Part shown: piece by piece, positions 17,356 through 25,561 of the stretch
How the letters are laid out: every line of letters starts with the position of its first letter
Position numbering within the stretch: the stretch's first letter is position 1
Assembly (NCBI GenBank): GCA_905616455.1
Contig: CAJQSW010000001.1
Location: 1 to 50,106, forward strand
From: an uncultured Candidatus Pelagibacter sp.
GTDB taxonomy: Bacteria > Pseudomonadota > Alphaproteobacteria > Pelagibacterales > Pelagibacteraceae
Direction: 5' to 3'
Length of the DNA stretch: 50,106 nucleotides
Made by a program: the position numbers and the translations under genes
The notes under the pieces: model-generated
What the model was told of the DNA's origin: nothing
Database searches by the model: none
The model's input: the letters and a program-made list of their open reading frames with translations, nothing else

Positions 17356-18753
17356 ATGAATAAAGAAAATAAATTAATTCCTGGATTACCCCCAGGGTTT
17401 GAAGATAGATGGAATAAGAAATTAATTCTCAAGAAAAAGTTAATTAATATTATTGAGAATAATTTTGTAAAGTTTGGTTTTGAACCACTTGAAACTCCAT
17501 CATTTGAAATTAGTGAAAATATAGGATCATTTCTTGTAGATGATGACAGTAACCCCATGTCAGATGTATTCTCATTTAAGGATGGTGAAAAAAGTATTAC
17601 CCTTCGATATGATTTATCAAGTCCTTTAGCTAGATTTGTTGCGCAAAATAATCAAGAATTACCGTTACCTTATAAAAGATATGCAATTCAAAACGTATTT
17701 AGAAATGAAAAAGCAGGTAATGCGAGGTATCGTGAGTTCACCCAAGCAGATTGTGATATTGTTGGCAACGTCAACCCAGCACAGGCAAATGCAGAACTAT
17801 GTAACTTAATTGCAAGTACGCTCCTTTCTTGTGGGTTAAAGAAAGATCAGTTTGTAATTAACATTAGCAATAGAAAAATTGTTCAAGGTTTAATTGAAGA
17901 TCTTAAAATATCTGAAGAAAAACAAATAAAAGTTATGAGAGCAATTGATAAGTTAGATAAACCTGGTTTTGGATTAAGAGGAGTTGAAGATTTATTAAAA
18001 AAAGAAAGAGTAGATGTTAGTGGAGCGGTTACTAAAGGTGCTGATTTAACTAACGATGAAGCTTTACAAATTATTAATTTCTTAAAAGTAAAAGATTTAA
18101 AAGAATTAAAAGAAAATTTAAAAAATCCATTATCTCAAGAGGGAATTAAAGAGTTAGAGGATCTGTTAGAAGTTGCAAGTTATGGCGATTATCTAGATCA
18201 GATAAAAGTTAATTTTACCATTGTTAGAGGCCTTGCATATTATGATGGGTTCTGTGTTGAAACAAATTTAAACTTCAAAGCAACAAACAACAAGGGTAAA
18301 GAGGTTGATATTGGAAGTATCTGCTCAGGTGGACAATATAACAAGCTAATCTCAAGATTTAAGGGAGTTGATATACCAGGAACTGGAATGAGCATTGGAG
18401 TTGATCGATTATTATTTGCAATGTTACAATTAGATCAAGTAAAAGTAGACGAGAAAAAACCAGTAATTGTCTGTGTAATGGATGGAAAATATTTAAAAAA
18501 CTATTATGAGATTTTAAAAGTTTTAAGAGACAATAATATTAATTCTGAAATATTTTTAGATAGTAAAAAAAATCTTGGAAAACAATTAACCTATGCTAAT
18601 AAAAAACATTGTCCCATCGCAGTCATTTGTGGTGAGAATGAATTTAAAGATAATACGATTACTTTAAAAAATCTTTTAGGGGTTAAGGGTGAAAATAATC
18701 AAGTTACATTTCCAAAAGAGAACTTAATTGATGAAATCAAAAAATTTATCTGA
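17356..18753 (+). CDS. hisS: Histidyl-tRNA synthetase, divergent alphaproteobacterial type
   Basis: Charges tRNA-His. The 465-residue class II synthetase starts MNKENKLIPGLPPGFEDRW; motif 2 is RYAIQNVFRNEKAGNARYREFTQAD, the histidine-binding block is RGLAYYDGFCVE, motif 3 is GTGMSIGVDRLLFAM, and an anticodon-binding domain follows residue 370. RYREFTQ differs from the usual RxREFxQ only mildly. The frame extends upstream into the tRNA-His gene, but the ATG at 17356 fits the family. With only six bases after the tRNA there is no room for a normal ribosome binding site. It overlaps hisZ by 23 bases. Confidence 0.95.
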   Translation: MNKENKLIPGLPPGFEDRWNKKLILKKKLINIIENNFVKFGFEPLETPSFEISENIGSFLVDDDSNPMSDVFSFKDGEKSITLRYDLSSPLARFVAQNNQELPLPYKRYAIQNVFRNEKAGNARYREFTQADCDIVGNVNPAQANAELCNLIASTLLSCGLKKDQFVINISNRKIVQGLIEDLKISEEKQIKVMRAIDKLDKPGFGLRGVEDLLKKERVDVSGAVTKGADLTNDEALQIINFLKVKDLKELKENLKNPLSQEGIKELEDLLEVASYGDYLDQIKVNFTIVRGLAYYDGFCVETNLNFKATNNKGKEVDIGSICSGGQYNKLISRFKGVDIPGTGMSIGVDRLLFAMLQLDQVKVDEKKPVIVCVMDGKYLKNYYEILKVLRDNNINSEIFLDSKKNLGKQLTYANKKHCPIAVICGENEFKDNTITLKNLLGVKGENNQVTFPKENLIDEIKKFI

Positions 18754-19783
18754 AAAAATTCTTAGATCAGTAAAATCTAAAGGGTTTAAGTACATTGATT
18801 TACCTTCAGTAATTGAAGCTAATCATATTGTACAAAGGTCAGGGGAGAGTTTTAGAAAGTATATCTTCTCATTTATTGATCAAAATGGCAGTGAGCTTTG
18901 TTTAAGACCAGATCTAACTATTGCATCGTGTCTGAGGTACTTAGAGAGCAACCTAAAGGGTAAAGAGAAGATATTTTATAGTGGTCAGGCATATAGGAAA
19001 TCTAATAACAAAAAAGATTCTATTATTAGAAATCAAATTGGTTTTGAAATAATTGGCTCCAAAGACGAAAAAATTGATGACAAAGAAATTATTAATACTG
19101 CTTTAAAATCTTTATCAAATTTAAACTACTCAAAGGGAACTTTGAAGATAGGGAATGTTGAGATTTTTAACTTACTAATTTCAAAGATTGATATTCCTAA
19201 ACGATGGAAACTGAGACTTTCGAGACACTTTTGGAGAGAAGATTATTTTAATGATCTATTAAAAAGATTAGAGACTAATTCTGATGTTGATCCAACAATC
19301 GTTGAAGTGGATAAAAAAAGATATTTAAAAATGTTAAAAGATAATCAGCAAATAATAGTTGCAGGCCGATCGATTGAAGAAATTTTAAAGAGATTTAATA
19401 GTAAAATTAAAGATCCAAGAAGAGCAAGTAGAGGTAAAAATGTTTCAAAAATTATTAAAGACTTTTTGAAAATCAACTGTCCAATTAATCAAGCAGCTGA
19501 GAAATTAAATATCTTCTTTAAAAAAAATAGTATCAACTTAGTTGTGGATCAAAAATATTTTCCAACTTCATTAAACAAAATTCAGAAATTAAATGTAGAG
19601 TTTTCAGCCTCTTTTGGACGTCAGCTAGAATATTATACAGGTATGGTGTTTAAAATTGATATCAAGTCTAAATCCAGAAATATTAATATAATTAACGGTG
19701 GACGATATGACAAATTAATTTCAGATCTTGGATCAAAAAAACAAGTTCCAGCAGTAGGAGCTGCTTTAAATTTAAATTCATAA
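18731..19783 (+). CDS. hisZ: ATP phosphoribosyltransferase regulatory subunit
   Basis: A HisRS paralogue without aminoacylation activity that activates short HisG. The 350-residue protein keeps the class II core (ELCLRPDLTIASCLRYL, then YYTGMVFKID and INGGRYDKLISDLG) and lacks the C-terminal anticodon-binding domain. The frame starts at a TTG at 18728, but the ATG at 18731 is preferred. It overlaps hisS by 23 bases and ends against hisG as TAATG. Confidence 0.93.
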   Translation: MKSKNLSEKILRSVKSKGFKYIDLPSVIEANHIVQRSGESFRKYIFSFIDQNGSELCLRPDLTIASCLRYLESNLKGKEKIFYSGQAYRKSNNKKDSIIRNQIGFEIIGSKDEKIDDKEIINTALKSLSNLNYSKGTLKIGNVEIFNLLISKIDIPKRWKLRLSRHFWREDYFNDLLKRLETNSDVDPTIVEVDKKRYLKMLKDNQQIIVAGRSIEEILKRFNSKIKDPRRASRGKNVSKIIKDFLKINCPINQAAEKLNIFFKKNSINLVVDQKYFPTSLNKIQKLNVEFSASFGRQLEYYTGMVFKIDIKSKSRNINIINGGRYDKLISDLGSKKQVPAVGAALNLNS

Positions 19784-20475
19784 TGATGAAAAATATAATT
19801 AATATTGGAATTCCAAGTAAAGGTAGACTTAGAAAGGATATATTAAAAATCTTTAAAAAAAATAAATTAAATTTAGTATCTGAAAGAGGAGAAAGAGATT
19901 TATTAGGATCTATTAAAAACTTATCTAATGTTAAAATACTATATTTACATGCAAGAGAGATAGTTGAGAGAATTGGAGATGGTTCTTTAGATCTTGGTTT
20001 TTCTGGTTATGATTTATTAAAAGAGAGTGAAATCAATATTCAAAATAAAATCAATGTAGTTAAGAAGTATGATTTTGGTAAAGCAACTTTAGTTGTGGCT
20101 ATTCCTGATCCTTGGATAGATGTTCAAACTGTTGCAGATTTAGAAGAAATTGCTTTTGAATTTAAAGATAAAAAAAAGAAAAGATTAAGAGTTGCAACAA
20201 AATATCCAAATTTAACTAGAGAGTTCTTATTCTCTAAGGGTGTAACTCAATTTAAGATTGTTAGTAGCCTTGGTGCAACGGAGGCATACCCTTTTACTGG
20301 TTCGTCTGAAATAGTGACTGATATTACGTCAACTGGAGAAACTTTAAGAGCAAATAATCTTCGAATACTTAAAGATGGTGAAGTATTAAAATCAGAAGCT
20401 TGTATGATGATTTCTAAATCAGCTTTAAAAAACAGTGCTCTTAAAAAATTAGTTAAATTACTTTCTAAGAATTAA
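19783..20475 (+). CDS. hisG: ATP phosphoribosyltransferase, short form
   Basis: First step of histidine synthesis, joining ATP and PRPP. At 230 residues it is the short HisG that lacks the C-terminal regulatory domain and needs HisZ, encoded immediately upstream. Motifs: IGIPSKGRL at the start, DLGFSGYDLL, VATKYPNLTREF, and the PRPP-binding EIVTDITSTGETLRANNL. Two ATGs occur at 19783 and 19786; the first overlaps the hisZ stop. Confidence 0.96.
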   Translation: MMKNIINIGIPSKGRLRKDILKIFKKNKLNLVSERGERDLLGSIKNLSNVKILYLHAREIVERIGDGSLDLGFSGYDLLKESEINIQNKINVVKKYDFGKATLVVAIPDPWIDVQTVADLEEIAFEFKDKKKKRLRVATKYPNLTREFLFSKGVTQFKIVSSLGATEAYPFTGSSEIVTDITSTGETLRANNLRILKDGEVLKSEACMMISKSALKNSALKKLVKLLSKN

Positions 20476-20589
20476 GTCTTTGAAATAAACTAAGATGATC
20501 TTAATAATATCTAGGTTTCGTAATACAGCATAAAGAGCAATTAAAGCTCCAACTATAAAGAGTATTTTTAATATTAAAAATAATTCCAT
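20458..20589 (-). CDS. Possible small membrane protein (43 residues)
   Basis: A minus-strand ORF in the gap between hisG and rmuC, overlapping the hisG 3' end by 18 bases. The product begins MELFLILKILFIVGALIALY, one hydrophobic helix, and ends in an amphipathic basic tail (VYFKDLILRK). No convincing ribosome binding site is visible. It may be real because the gap is otherwise empty, but hydrophobic ORFs arise easily in A+T-rich DNA. Confidence 0.38.
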   Translation of the reverse strand: MELFLILKILFIVGALIALYAVLRNLDIIKIILVYFKDLILRK

Positions 20590-20654
20590 AAAGACACTTG
20601 TAAATAATTAAATATATTAATCAAATTTTTACTATAAAATAGAACAATAGAATC

Positions 20655-21752
20655 ATGAATAGTATCTTATTAATTTTATTAGTTTTATTGCTTGGTGCAA
20701 CTTTAGGCATTCTGTATCTAAACTTAAGATCCAAGCCTAAAGATGACAATGAAAATAAAGGAGCTGAGGAAATAGCTAATTTAAAAACAGAAATTACGTC
20801 ATTAAAAGATACTTTAAGCACTACTATTAATACTTCACTAGGTTCAATGTCGACTTCATTTAATAACCTATCAACTGGGGTTACTAAAGATATGACGGAG
20901 GCCTTAACAAAGGTTGATGAAAAAGTAGGAAACTTCAATAGCCAGGTTGCATTATTAAATAAAAGCCAAGAGGGTATAACTAAAATTTTAGCTGGAGTTA
21001 AAAAATATGGAACTCTTGCAGAATTTTCATTAGATGCACTAATCAAAGACTTATTACCAGCTTCACAATTTCAGACCAACGTTAAGATGAAAGAAGATAC
21101 AGGTGAAAATGTAGAATTTGCAATCAAACTTCAGGGAGATGTAGTGGTGCCCGTAGACTCACATTTTCCAGTAGAAAAATTTAAAGCAATTACAGATGGC
21201 TATGATGCTGATGATAAAAAAGCTGTTGCAGATGCAAGAGCAAAATTAGCTACTGCATTTAAAGCAAAAGCTAAAAGTGTTAATGAAAAATACATAGTGC
21301 CACCAAAAACTACAGATTTCGCAATTGTTTATGCTCCAACTGAAAGTTTATATAAAGAATTAACCGAATACCAAGATCCAACTACTAAAGAATTATTAAC
21401 TCAAGAATTAATGAAAAAATATAAGATTGTAATCTGTGGTCCCAATACCCTTTCAGCTTACTTACAATCTTTGCACATGGGCTTTCAATCATTAAAAGTT
21501 CAAAAGGGTGCCACAGAAATCTATGATCATCTAAAAACAATTAGCTCAAGATTTGGAAAACATTTTGATAATATAATTTCTCTTAGAAAAAAATTAGAAG
21601 AAGCCATGACAGTTGTTGATAAGTTTGGAACAGATGCAAGGTCAATTACTAGAACCTTAGAAAATATTAAAGATCCTGAACAAATTGAAAAAGCTGTTCA
21701 AACAGAAAATGTAGAAAAATTTGTTGACCATTCAAAACAAGCAAAAAATTAA
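20655..21752 (+). CDS. rmuC: DNA recombination protein RmuC
   Basis: An RmuC-family protein that limits DNA rearrangements such as inverted-repeat recombination and is predicted to be a nuclease. The 365-residue chain has an N-terminal membrane helix (residues 3-23), a coiled-coil segment to about residue 120, then the RmuC core with VVVPVDSHFPVEKFKA, TTDFAIVYAPTESLY and KKYKIVICGPNTLSAYLQSL. It heads a probable operon with two further nuclease genes, the next one starting 37 bases later. Confidence 0.93.
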   Translation: MNSILLILLVLLLGATLGILYLNLRSKPKDDNENKGAEEIANLKTEITSLKDTLSTTINTSLGSMSTSFNNLSTGVTKDMTEALTKVDEKVGNFNSQVALLNKSQEGITKILAGVKKYGTLAEFSLDALIKDLLPASQFQTNVKMKEDTGENVEFAIKLQGDVVVPVDSHFPVEKFKAITDGYDADDKKAVADARAKLATAFKAKAKSVNEKYIVPPKTTDFAIVYAPTESLYKELTEYQDPTTKELLTQELMKKYKIVICGPNTLSAYLQSLHMGFQSLKVQKGATEIYDHLKTISSRFGKHFDNIISLRKKLEEAMTVVDKFGTDARSITRTLENIKDPEQIEKAVQTENVEKFVDHSKQAKN

Positions 21753-21789
21753 TTTCTTTTTCTCCTCAATACCGTTTATAATAAACGAT

Positions 21790-22476
21790 ATGCAGTGGAA
21801 TAATAAATTTACTTATCCAAAATCTATGAGATCAATGGTTAGTGGCTCAAGAATGTATGCTGTTAACCAGCAAAAGCTTCCATCGGTTACATCAATTTTA
21901 CAAGCAACACAAAGTGAAGAAAAAAAAGCATCCCTTGCAAACTGGAAAGCAAGAGTAGGAGCTGCTGAGGCAAACAGAATTAAAAATGATGCCTCAAGTA
22001 GAGGGACATCAATGCACAGCTTGTTAGAAAAATATTTATTAGGCCAGTTAAATCTAGAACTATTAGAAATAGAAAATAAATCTAAAAAAATGGCTGATGA
22101 AATTATTGAGCAAGGAATTAAAGGAAAATTGTCAGAAATTTGGGGAACAGAAGCAACATTATATTACCCTGGAAAGTATGCTGGCACATGTGATGCAGTA
22201 GGCGTTTATGAAGGGCAAGAAACCATTATAGATTTTAAACAATCAAACAAACCTAAAAAAGAAGAATGGATTGAGGATTATTACCTTCAATTAGGGGCTT
22301 ATTCATTAGCTCATAACGTTGTCCACAATTCAAAAATAACCCAAGGAATTGTTTTACTTTGTACTGTAGATAATTTATTCCAAGACTTTAGAATTCAAGG
22401 CGCAAAATTAGAAGAATATCAAAACAAGTTTTTAAAAAAAGTTGAACAATTTTATCACCAAGGGAATATGAACTAA
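21790..22476 (+). CDS. PD-(D/E)XK exonuclease, phage/MGME1-like
   Basis: A 228-residue single-domain nuclease of the RecB/Cas4/MGME1 superfamily. Core motifs in order: LPSVTSIL near residue 30, SRGTSMHSLLEKYL with the first acidic residue, GTCDAVG, then the IIDFKQS metal-binding Asp/Lys and the QLGAYSLA helix (QxxxY motif). The closest likeness I recall is phage-encoded and mitochondrial genome-maintenance exonucleases. I chose the ATG at 21790 rather than the TTG at 21721 that lies inside rmuC. It is one base from the exonuclease I gene, so the two are co-translated. A phage origin is possible. Confidence 0.85.
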   Translation: MQWNNKFTYPKSMRSMVSGSRMYAVNQQKLPSVTSILQATQSEEKKASLANWKARVGAAEANRIKNDASSRGTSMHSLLEKYLLGQLNLELLEIENKSKKMADEIIEQGIKGKLSEIWGTEATLYYPGKYAGTCDAVGVYEGQETIIDFKQSNKPKKEEWIEDYYLQLGAYSLAHNVVHNSKITQGIVLLCTVDNLFQDFRIQGAKLEEYQNKFLKKVEQFYHQGNMN

Positions 22477-22477
22477 T

Positions 22478-23905
22478 ATGAATTTAGCAATATGGGATAT
22501 AGAATCTAGCAGTGCAAACACTTCATGGGGAAGTATTATTGAAGTAGGTGGTGTTTTAGTTGACGCAAACTTTAAAGAATTAGACAGATTTAATTTTAGA
22601 TGTAGGCTGCCTGAGGGTGAAGTACCTCAAGCAATGGCCTTAATAGTTAATAAAACCAGCGTTGATTTATTAACCAAAGGAAACTTAAGCCACTATCAAA
22701 TGTTATCTCAGTTAGAAGCAGTATTTAAAAAATGGAGCCCAGCAATCTTTATGGGTTGGTCAAATATTGGCTTTGATGATGAAATGATAAGAAACGAATT
22801 TTTTAGAGGAATTAGATATCCTTATATTACAAACGCCACTCCTAATAAAAGACATGATGGATTAAATATAGCAAGAGGGGCTCATGCTGTTGATGAGAGT
22901 GTTGTAAAAACAGAAATAAATGCAAAAGGTAATGCGGTGATGAAACTAGAGTCACTAGCTAGAATGAATGGCTTCGAATCTAGTGGTGCGCACTCAGCTT
23001 TATTTGATGCGGAACTAACTGTTAAAGTTTTAGGTTTAATTAAAAAAAATCAACCTCAAACTTGGGACACTTTTTTAAGAACAGCCAATAAAAGTGACAC
23101 TGAAACAATCTTTAAAACAGAAAAGATGTTTACTTTAGCTGAATACCACTTTGGTAAAAATTATAGATTTGTAGTAGCTCCACTTCACCCTAAACACTGT
23201 ATTCATCCAATCTATCAATGGGGCCAAGCATTTGATCTTAAAATTGATCCAATCCCATTATTTGATATGTCAATTTCAGAACTTAAAAGTGCTATTAAAA
23301 AATTAAAGTTTTTAAGAACTATACGATCCAACAAAGCTCCTATAATTTTAGATGCAAGTTATGGATTACAAACTGAACCATATTGTAATCTTGATCTTGA
23401 TTTAATTAAAAAGCGTGCAAAATTAGTAAACGATAATGAGAAATTCTCTCAAAATGTTTTAACCGCATTAAGAGAAACTGCTGAAGATAAAGCGCAATTT
23501 GATTCACAAGTTGATTTTCTTGCTGAAGAGACAATTTATAAAAAATTTACACCTCAAAAAGATACGGCTTTGTTTCCAAAATGGCATGCAGCATCCTGGA
23601 AGGATAAATTAATTCTATTAGATAAATTTGAAGATGAGAGAATGGTAAGTTTTGGGAAAAAGATAATTTATCAAGAATCACCAGAAACATTGCCTGAAGA
23701 TATGTTTAAAACTATAAAAAGAGGAATAGCTGAGAGAATTTTAAGTGATGAGAAAGAGAAATGGTGGACATGTAAGGAGTTTTATTTTGAATGTGATAAT
23801 TTAAGAGATAGATATACCAACGATAAAGATGAGAAAAAGCTCAAGTTTTTAGATGAAATTAATGAATTTGTTGAGGGAATTGAGAAAAAATACGAGCAGG
23901 CATAA
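22478..23905 (+). CDS. sbcB: Exonuclease I
   Basis: 3'-5' single-strand DNA exonuclease of the DEDDh family. At 475 residues it equals E. coli ExoI in length. Exo I motif WDIESS (Asp7, Glu9), Exo II motif GWSNIGFDDEMIRNEFF, Exo III motif AHSALFDAELT with His and Asp, then the SH3-like and helical C-terminal half typical of ExoI. It acts in mismatch repair and recombination. It follows the PD-(D/E)XK gene by one base. Its stop codon lies in an inverted repeat (23903-23920). Confidence 0.93.
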   Translation: MNLAIWDIESSSANTSWGSIIEVGGVLVDANFKELDRFNFRCRLPEGEVPQAMALIVNKTSVDLLTKGNLSHYQMLSQLEAVFKKWSPAIFMGWSNIGFDDEMIRNEFFRGIRYPYITNATPNKRHDGLNIARGAHAVDESVVKTEINAKGNAVMKLESLARMNGFESSGAHSALFDAELTVKVLGLIKKNQPQTWDTFLRTANKSDTETIFKTEKMFTLAEYHFGKNYRFVVAPLHPKHCIHPIYQWGQAFDLKIDPIPLFDMSISELKSAIKKLKFLRTIRSNKAPIILDASYGLQTEPYCNLDLDLIKKRAKLVNDNEKFSQNVLTALRETAEDKAQFDSQVDFLAEETIYKKFTPQKDTALFPKWHAASWKDKLILLDKFEDERMVSFGKKIIYQESPETLPEDMFKTIKRGIAERILSDEKEKWWTCKEFYFECDNLRDRYTNDKDEKKLKFLDEINEFVEGIEKKYEQA

Positions 23906-23920
23906 TTCACCTGTGAATTA
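23903..23920. repeat. Inverted repeat between sbcB and trx
   Basis: Eight-base arms TAATTCAC and GTGAATTA around CT, starting on the sbcB stop codon and followed by A-rich then T-rich runs (23924-23939). It could be the sbcB terminator, or an operator for the thioredoxin gene 58 bases downstream, whose likely -10 box TATAAT is at 23954-23959. The stem is A+T-rich, so terminator strength would be low. Confidence 0.4.
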
Positions 23921-23978
23921 ATTAAAAAAAACTTTTTTTACATATTGAATAAATATAATAAGAATTTATATAAGAAAC

Positions 23979-24296
23979 ATGCTTATAGATTTTAAAGACG
24001 AACAGTTTGATACAAAAATTAAGAGTGAAGAAGTTTCTGTAGTACAATTTTCTGCAGAGTGGTGTGCCCCTTGTAAGGCGTTAATTCCAGTAATGGAAAA
24101 ATTATCTGATACCTATAAAGATAAAGCTAGCTTCTATTATGCAGACATTGAAAATGGTGGAATTAATACTGGTTCTGCTGCCGGTGTAAGAGGTGTACCT
24201 ACTGTAATTGTTTACAAAAAAGGTGTTGAGGTAGACAGAAAAGTAGGGGGTGTTGCAGAAAGCCACATGAAAGAATTTCTAGATAAGAATATTTAA
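23979..24296 (+). CDS. trxA: Thioredoxin
   Basis: A 105-residue cytoplasmic dithiol-disulfide protein. The active site is WCAPC at residues 28-32, with Ala instead of the usual Gly of WCGPC, and the cis-proline is in RGVPTVIVYK. Ala at this place can shift redox potential slightly. It is convergent with folC and overlaps it by 4 bases, an inverted version of the common accD-folC-trx order. Other thioredoxin-like proteins cannot be excluded, but the length and motifs fit TrxA. Confidence 0.92.
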   Translation: MLIDFKDEQFDTKIKSEEVSVVQFSAEWCAPCKALIPVMEKLSDTYKDKASFYYADIENGGINTGSAAGVRGVPTVIVYKKGVEVDRKVGGVAESHMKEFLDKNI

Positions 24297-25561
24297 TTTA
24301 ATTTTAAAACTTCTCCTGCAAGATATAAAGAACCTGTAATTAAAATAATATCATTTTCCTTAAGATCAATTGATCTAATGGCATTTTCAACTGAGTTTTG
24401 GTATTTGATATCTTTAAAATTTTTAATTTTTTCTTTAAGTTCATTTCCTTTGATAGCATTAGGTTGATTTGGTATATCAATGGCTGTTAAAGATTTAATA
24501 TTTTTAAAGTAACTCATATATTCATTGTGATCCTTGTTTGCCATCATGCCTAATATAATATGTTTATTATAATCTAAACTTTCAAGGTATTCGTTTAATA
24601 CTTTTGCACCAAGTGGATTATGTGATCCATCTACAAATAAAAGATTATTCTCAGTTAAATCTTTTAGTTTTCCAGATTTTATTTCTTGTAGTCGTGCAAT
24701 ACTTTCAATTTTAGTAATACCATTTTTAATGTGATCATCAGTTATCTTATAACCTGTTAATTGTCTTGCAGTTGCAATAGCAGTAGAGACATTCTCTAAT
24801 TGAAATTCTCCAGGTAAATTTGGTTTTGGTAGCTTTAAACCACCAAACTCATCCTCAAAATAAAAGAAGTCATTTTCTTTTAAGATAAAGCTGTAATCTT
24901 TATTAAAAATTATTTTTTTTGAAGAGTTACCTTTAATTATATCTTCAATACTTTTACTAATTTTGCTTGAACTTTGTTTTGCAATAATGATTTTAGAATT
25001 TAATAAAGTAGATGTTTTTTCAAATATAATTTTTTCAACTGTCCGTTCTTCTCTTGGAAGCCAATCTAAATGGTCAAGACCAATGACCGTTACAATACTC
25101 GCCAAGTTTTTCTTTAAAATATTAGTTGCATCAAACCTGTGAAATAGACCTGACTCTATTAAGTTAATGTTTTCAGGGTATTTTTTAGCATAATAAAGGT
25201 AAGCAACGGTTAAAATTTCAAAGAAAGTAATTTGCGTTCCATTATTTACTTCTTCGATCTCAGTAAAAAGATTGGCTAATTCATCATCTGTTAAAGGTTT
25301 GTTATTAAAAACAAATCGTTCATTAATTTTTTGGATATGTGGGCTTGTGTAGATATTACATTTGTAATCTGCCTCTTTTAAAATTGCATAAAGAGCTTGG
25401 ATTGTTGAAAATTTACCGTTGGTTCCAACAACTGAAATACAATTGATTTGATCTTGGGGATTGCCCAGTTTCTCTAAAAGATGTCTAGTTCGATCTAGGC
25501 TTAGATCTATTTCCTTAGGATGCAGCTTTTGTAAGCGTTCTACTATCTTCTGAAGTTTCAT
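24293..25561 (-). CDS. folC: Folylpolyglutamate / dihydrofolate synthase
   Basis: Adds glutamate to dihydropteroate and folates. The Mur-ligase fold shows the P-loop VVGTNGKFST (Phe where Gly is usual after GK), the substrate block ESGLFHRFDATNI, and GLDHLDWLP. The late domain holds FVDGSHNPLGA. It is 422 residues. The ATG at 25561 lies inside accD (47-base overlap), but the start LQKLHPKEIDLSLDRTRHLL is well conserved, so the overlap is real. It ends the long minus-strand operon. Confidence 0.93.
   Translation of the reverse strand: MKLQKIVERLQKLHPKEIDLSLDRTRHLLEKLGNPQDQINCISVVGTNGKFSTIQALYAILKEADYKCNIYTSPHIQKINERFVFNNKPLTDDELANLFTEIEEVNNGTQITFFEILTVAYLYYAKKYPENINLIESGLFHRFDATNILKKNLASIVTVIGLDHLDWLPREERTVEKIIFEKTSTLLNSKIIIAKQSSSKISKSIEDIIKGNSSKKIIFNKDYSFILKENDFFYFEDEFGGLKLPKPNLPGEFQLENVSTAIATARQLTGYKITDDHIKNGITKIESIARLQEIKSGKLKDLTENNLLFVDGSHNPLGAKVLNEYLESLDYNKHIILGMMANKDHNEYMSYFKNIKSLTAIDIPNQPNAIKGNELKEKIKNFKDIKYQNSVENAIRSIDLKENDIILITGSLYLAGEVLKLN

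Noticed and set aside
20621..21046. 141-residue minus-strand ORF over the start of rmuC
   Set aside because: Antisense to the conserved RmuC reading frame; its hydrophobic start is the reverse of the rmuC membrane segment region.
23921..23941. Strong intrinsic terminator after sbcB
   Set aside because: The A-run followed by a T-run can fold, but contains no GC stem, so only the weaker inverted repeat at 23903-23920 is reported.
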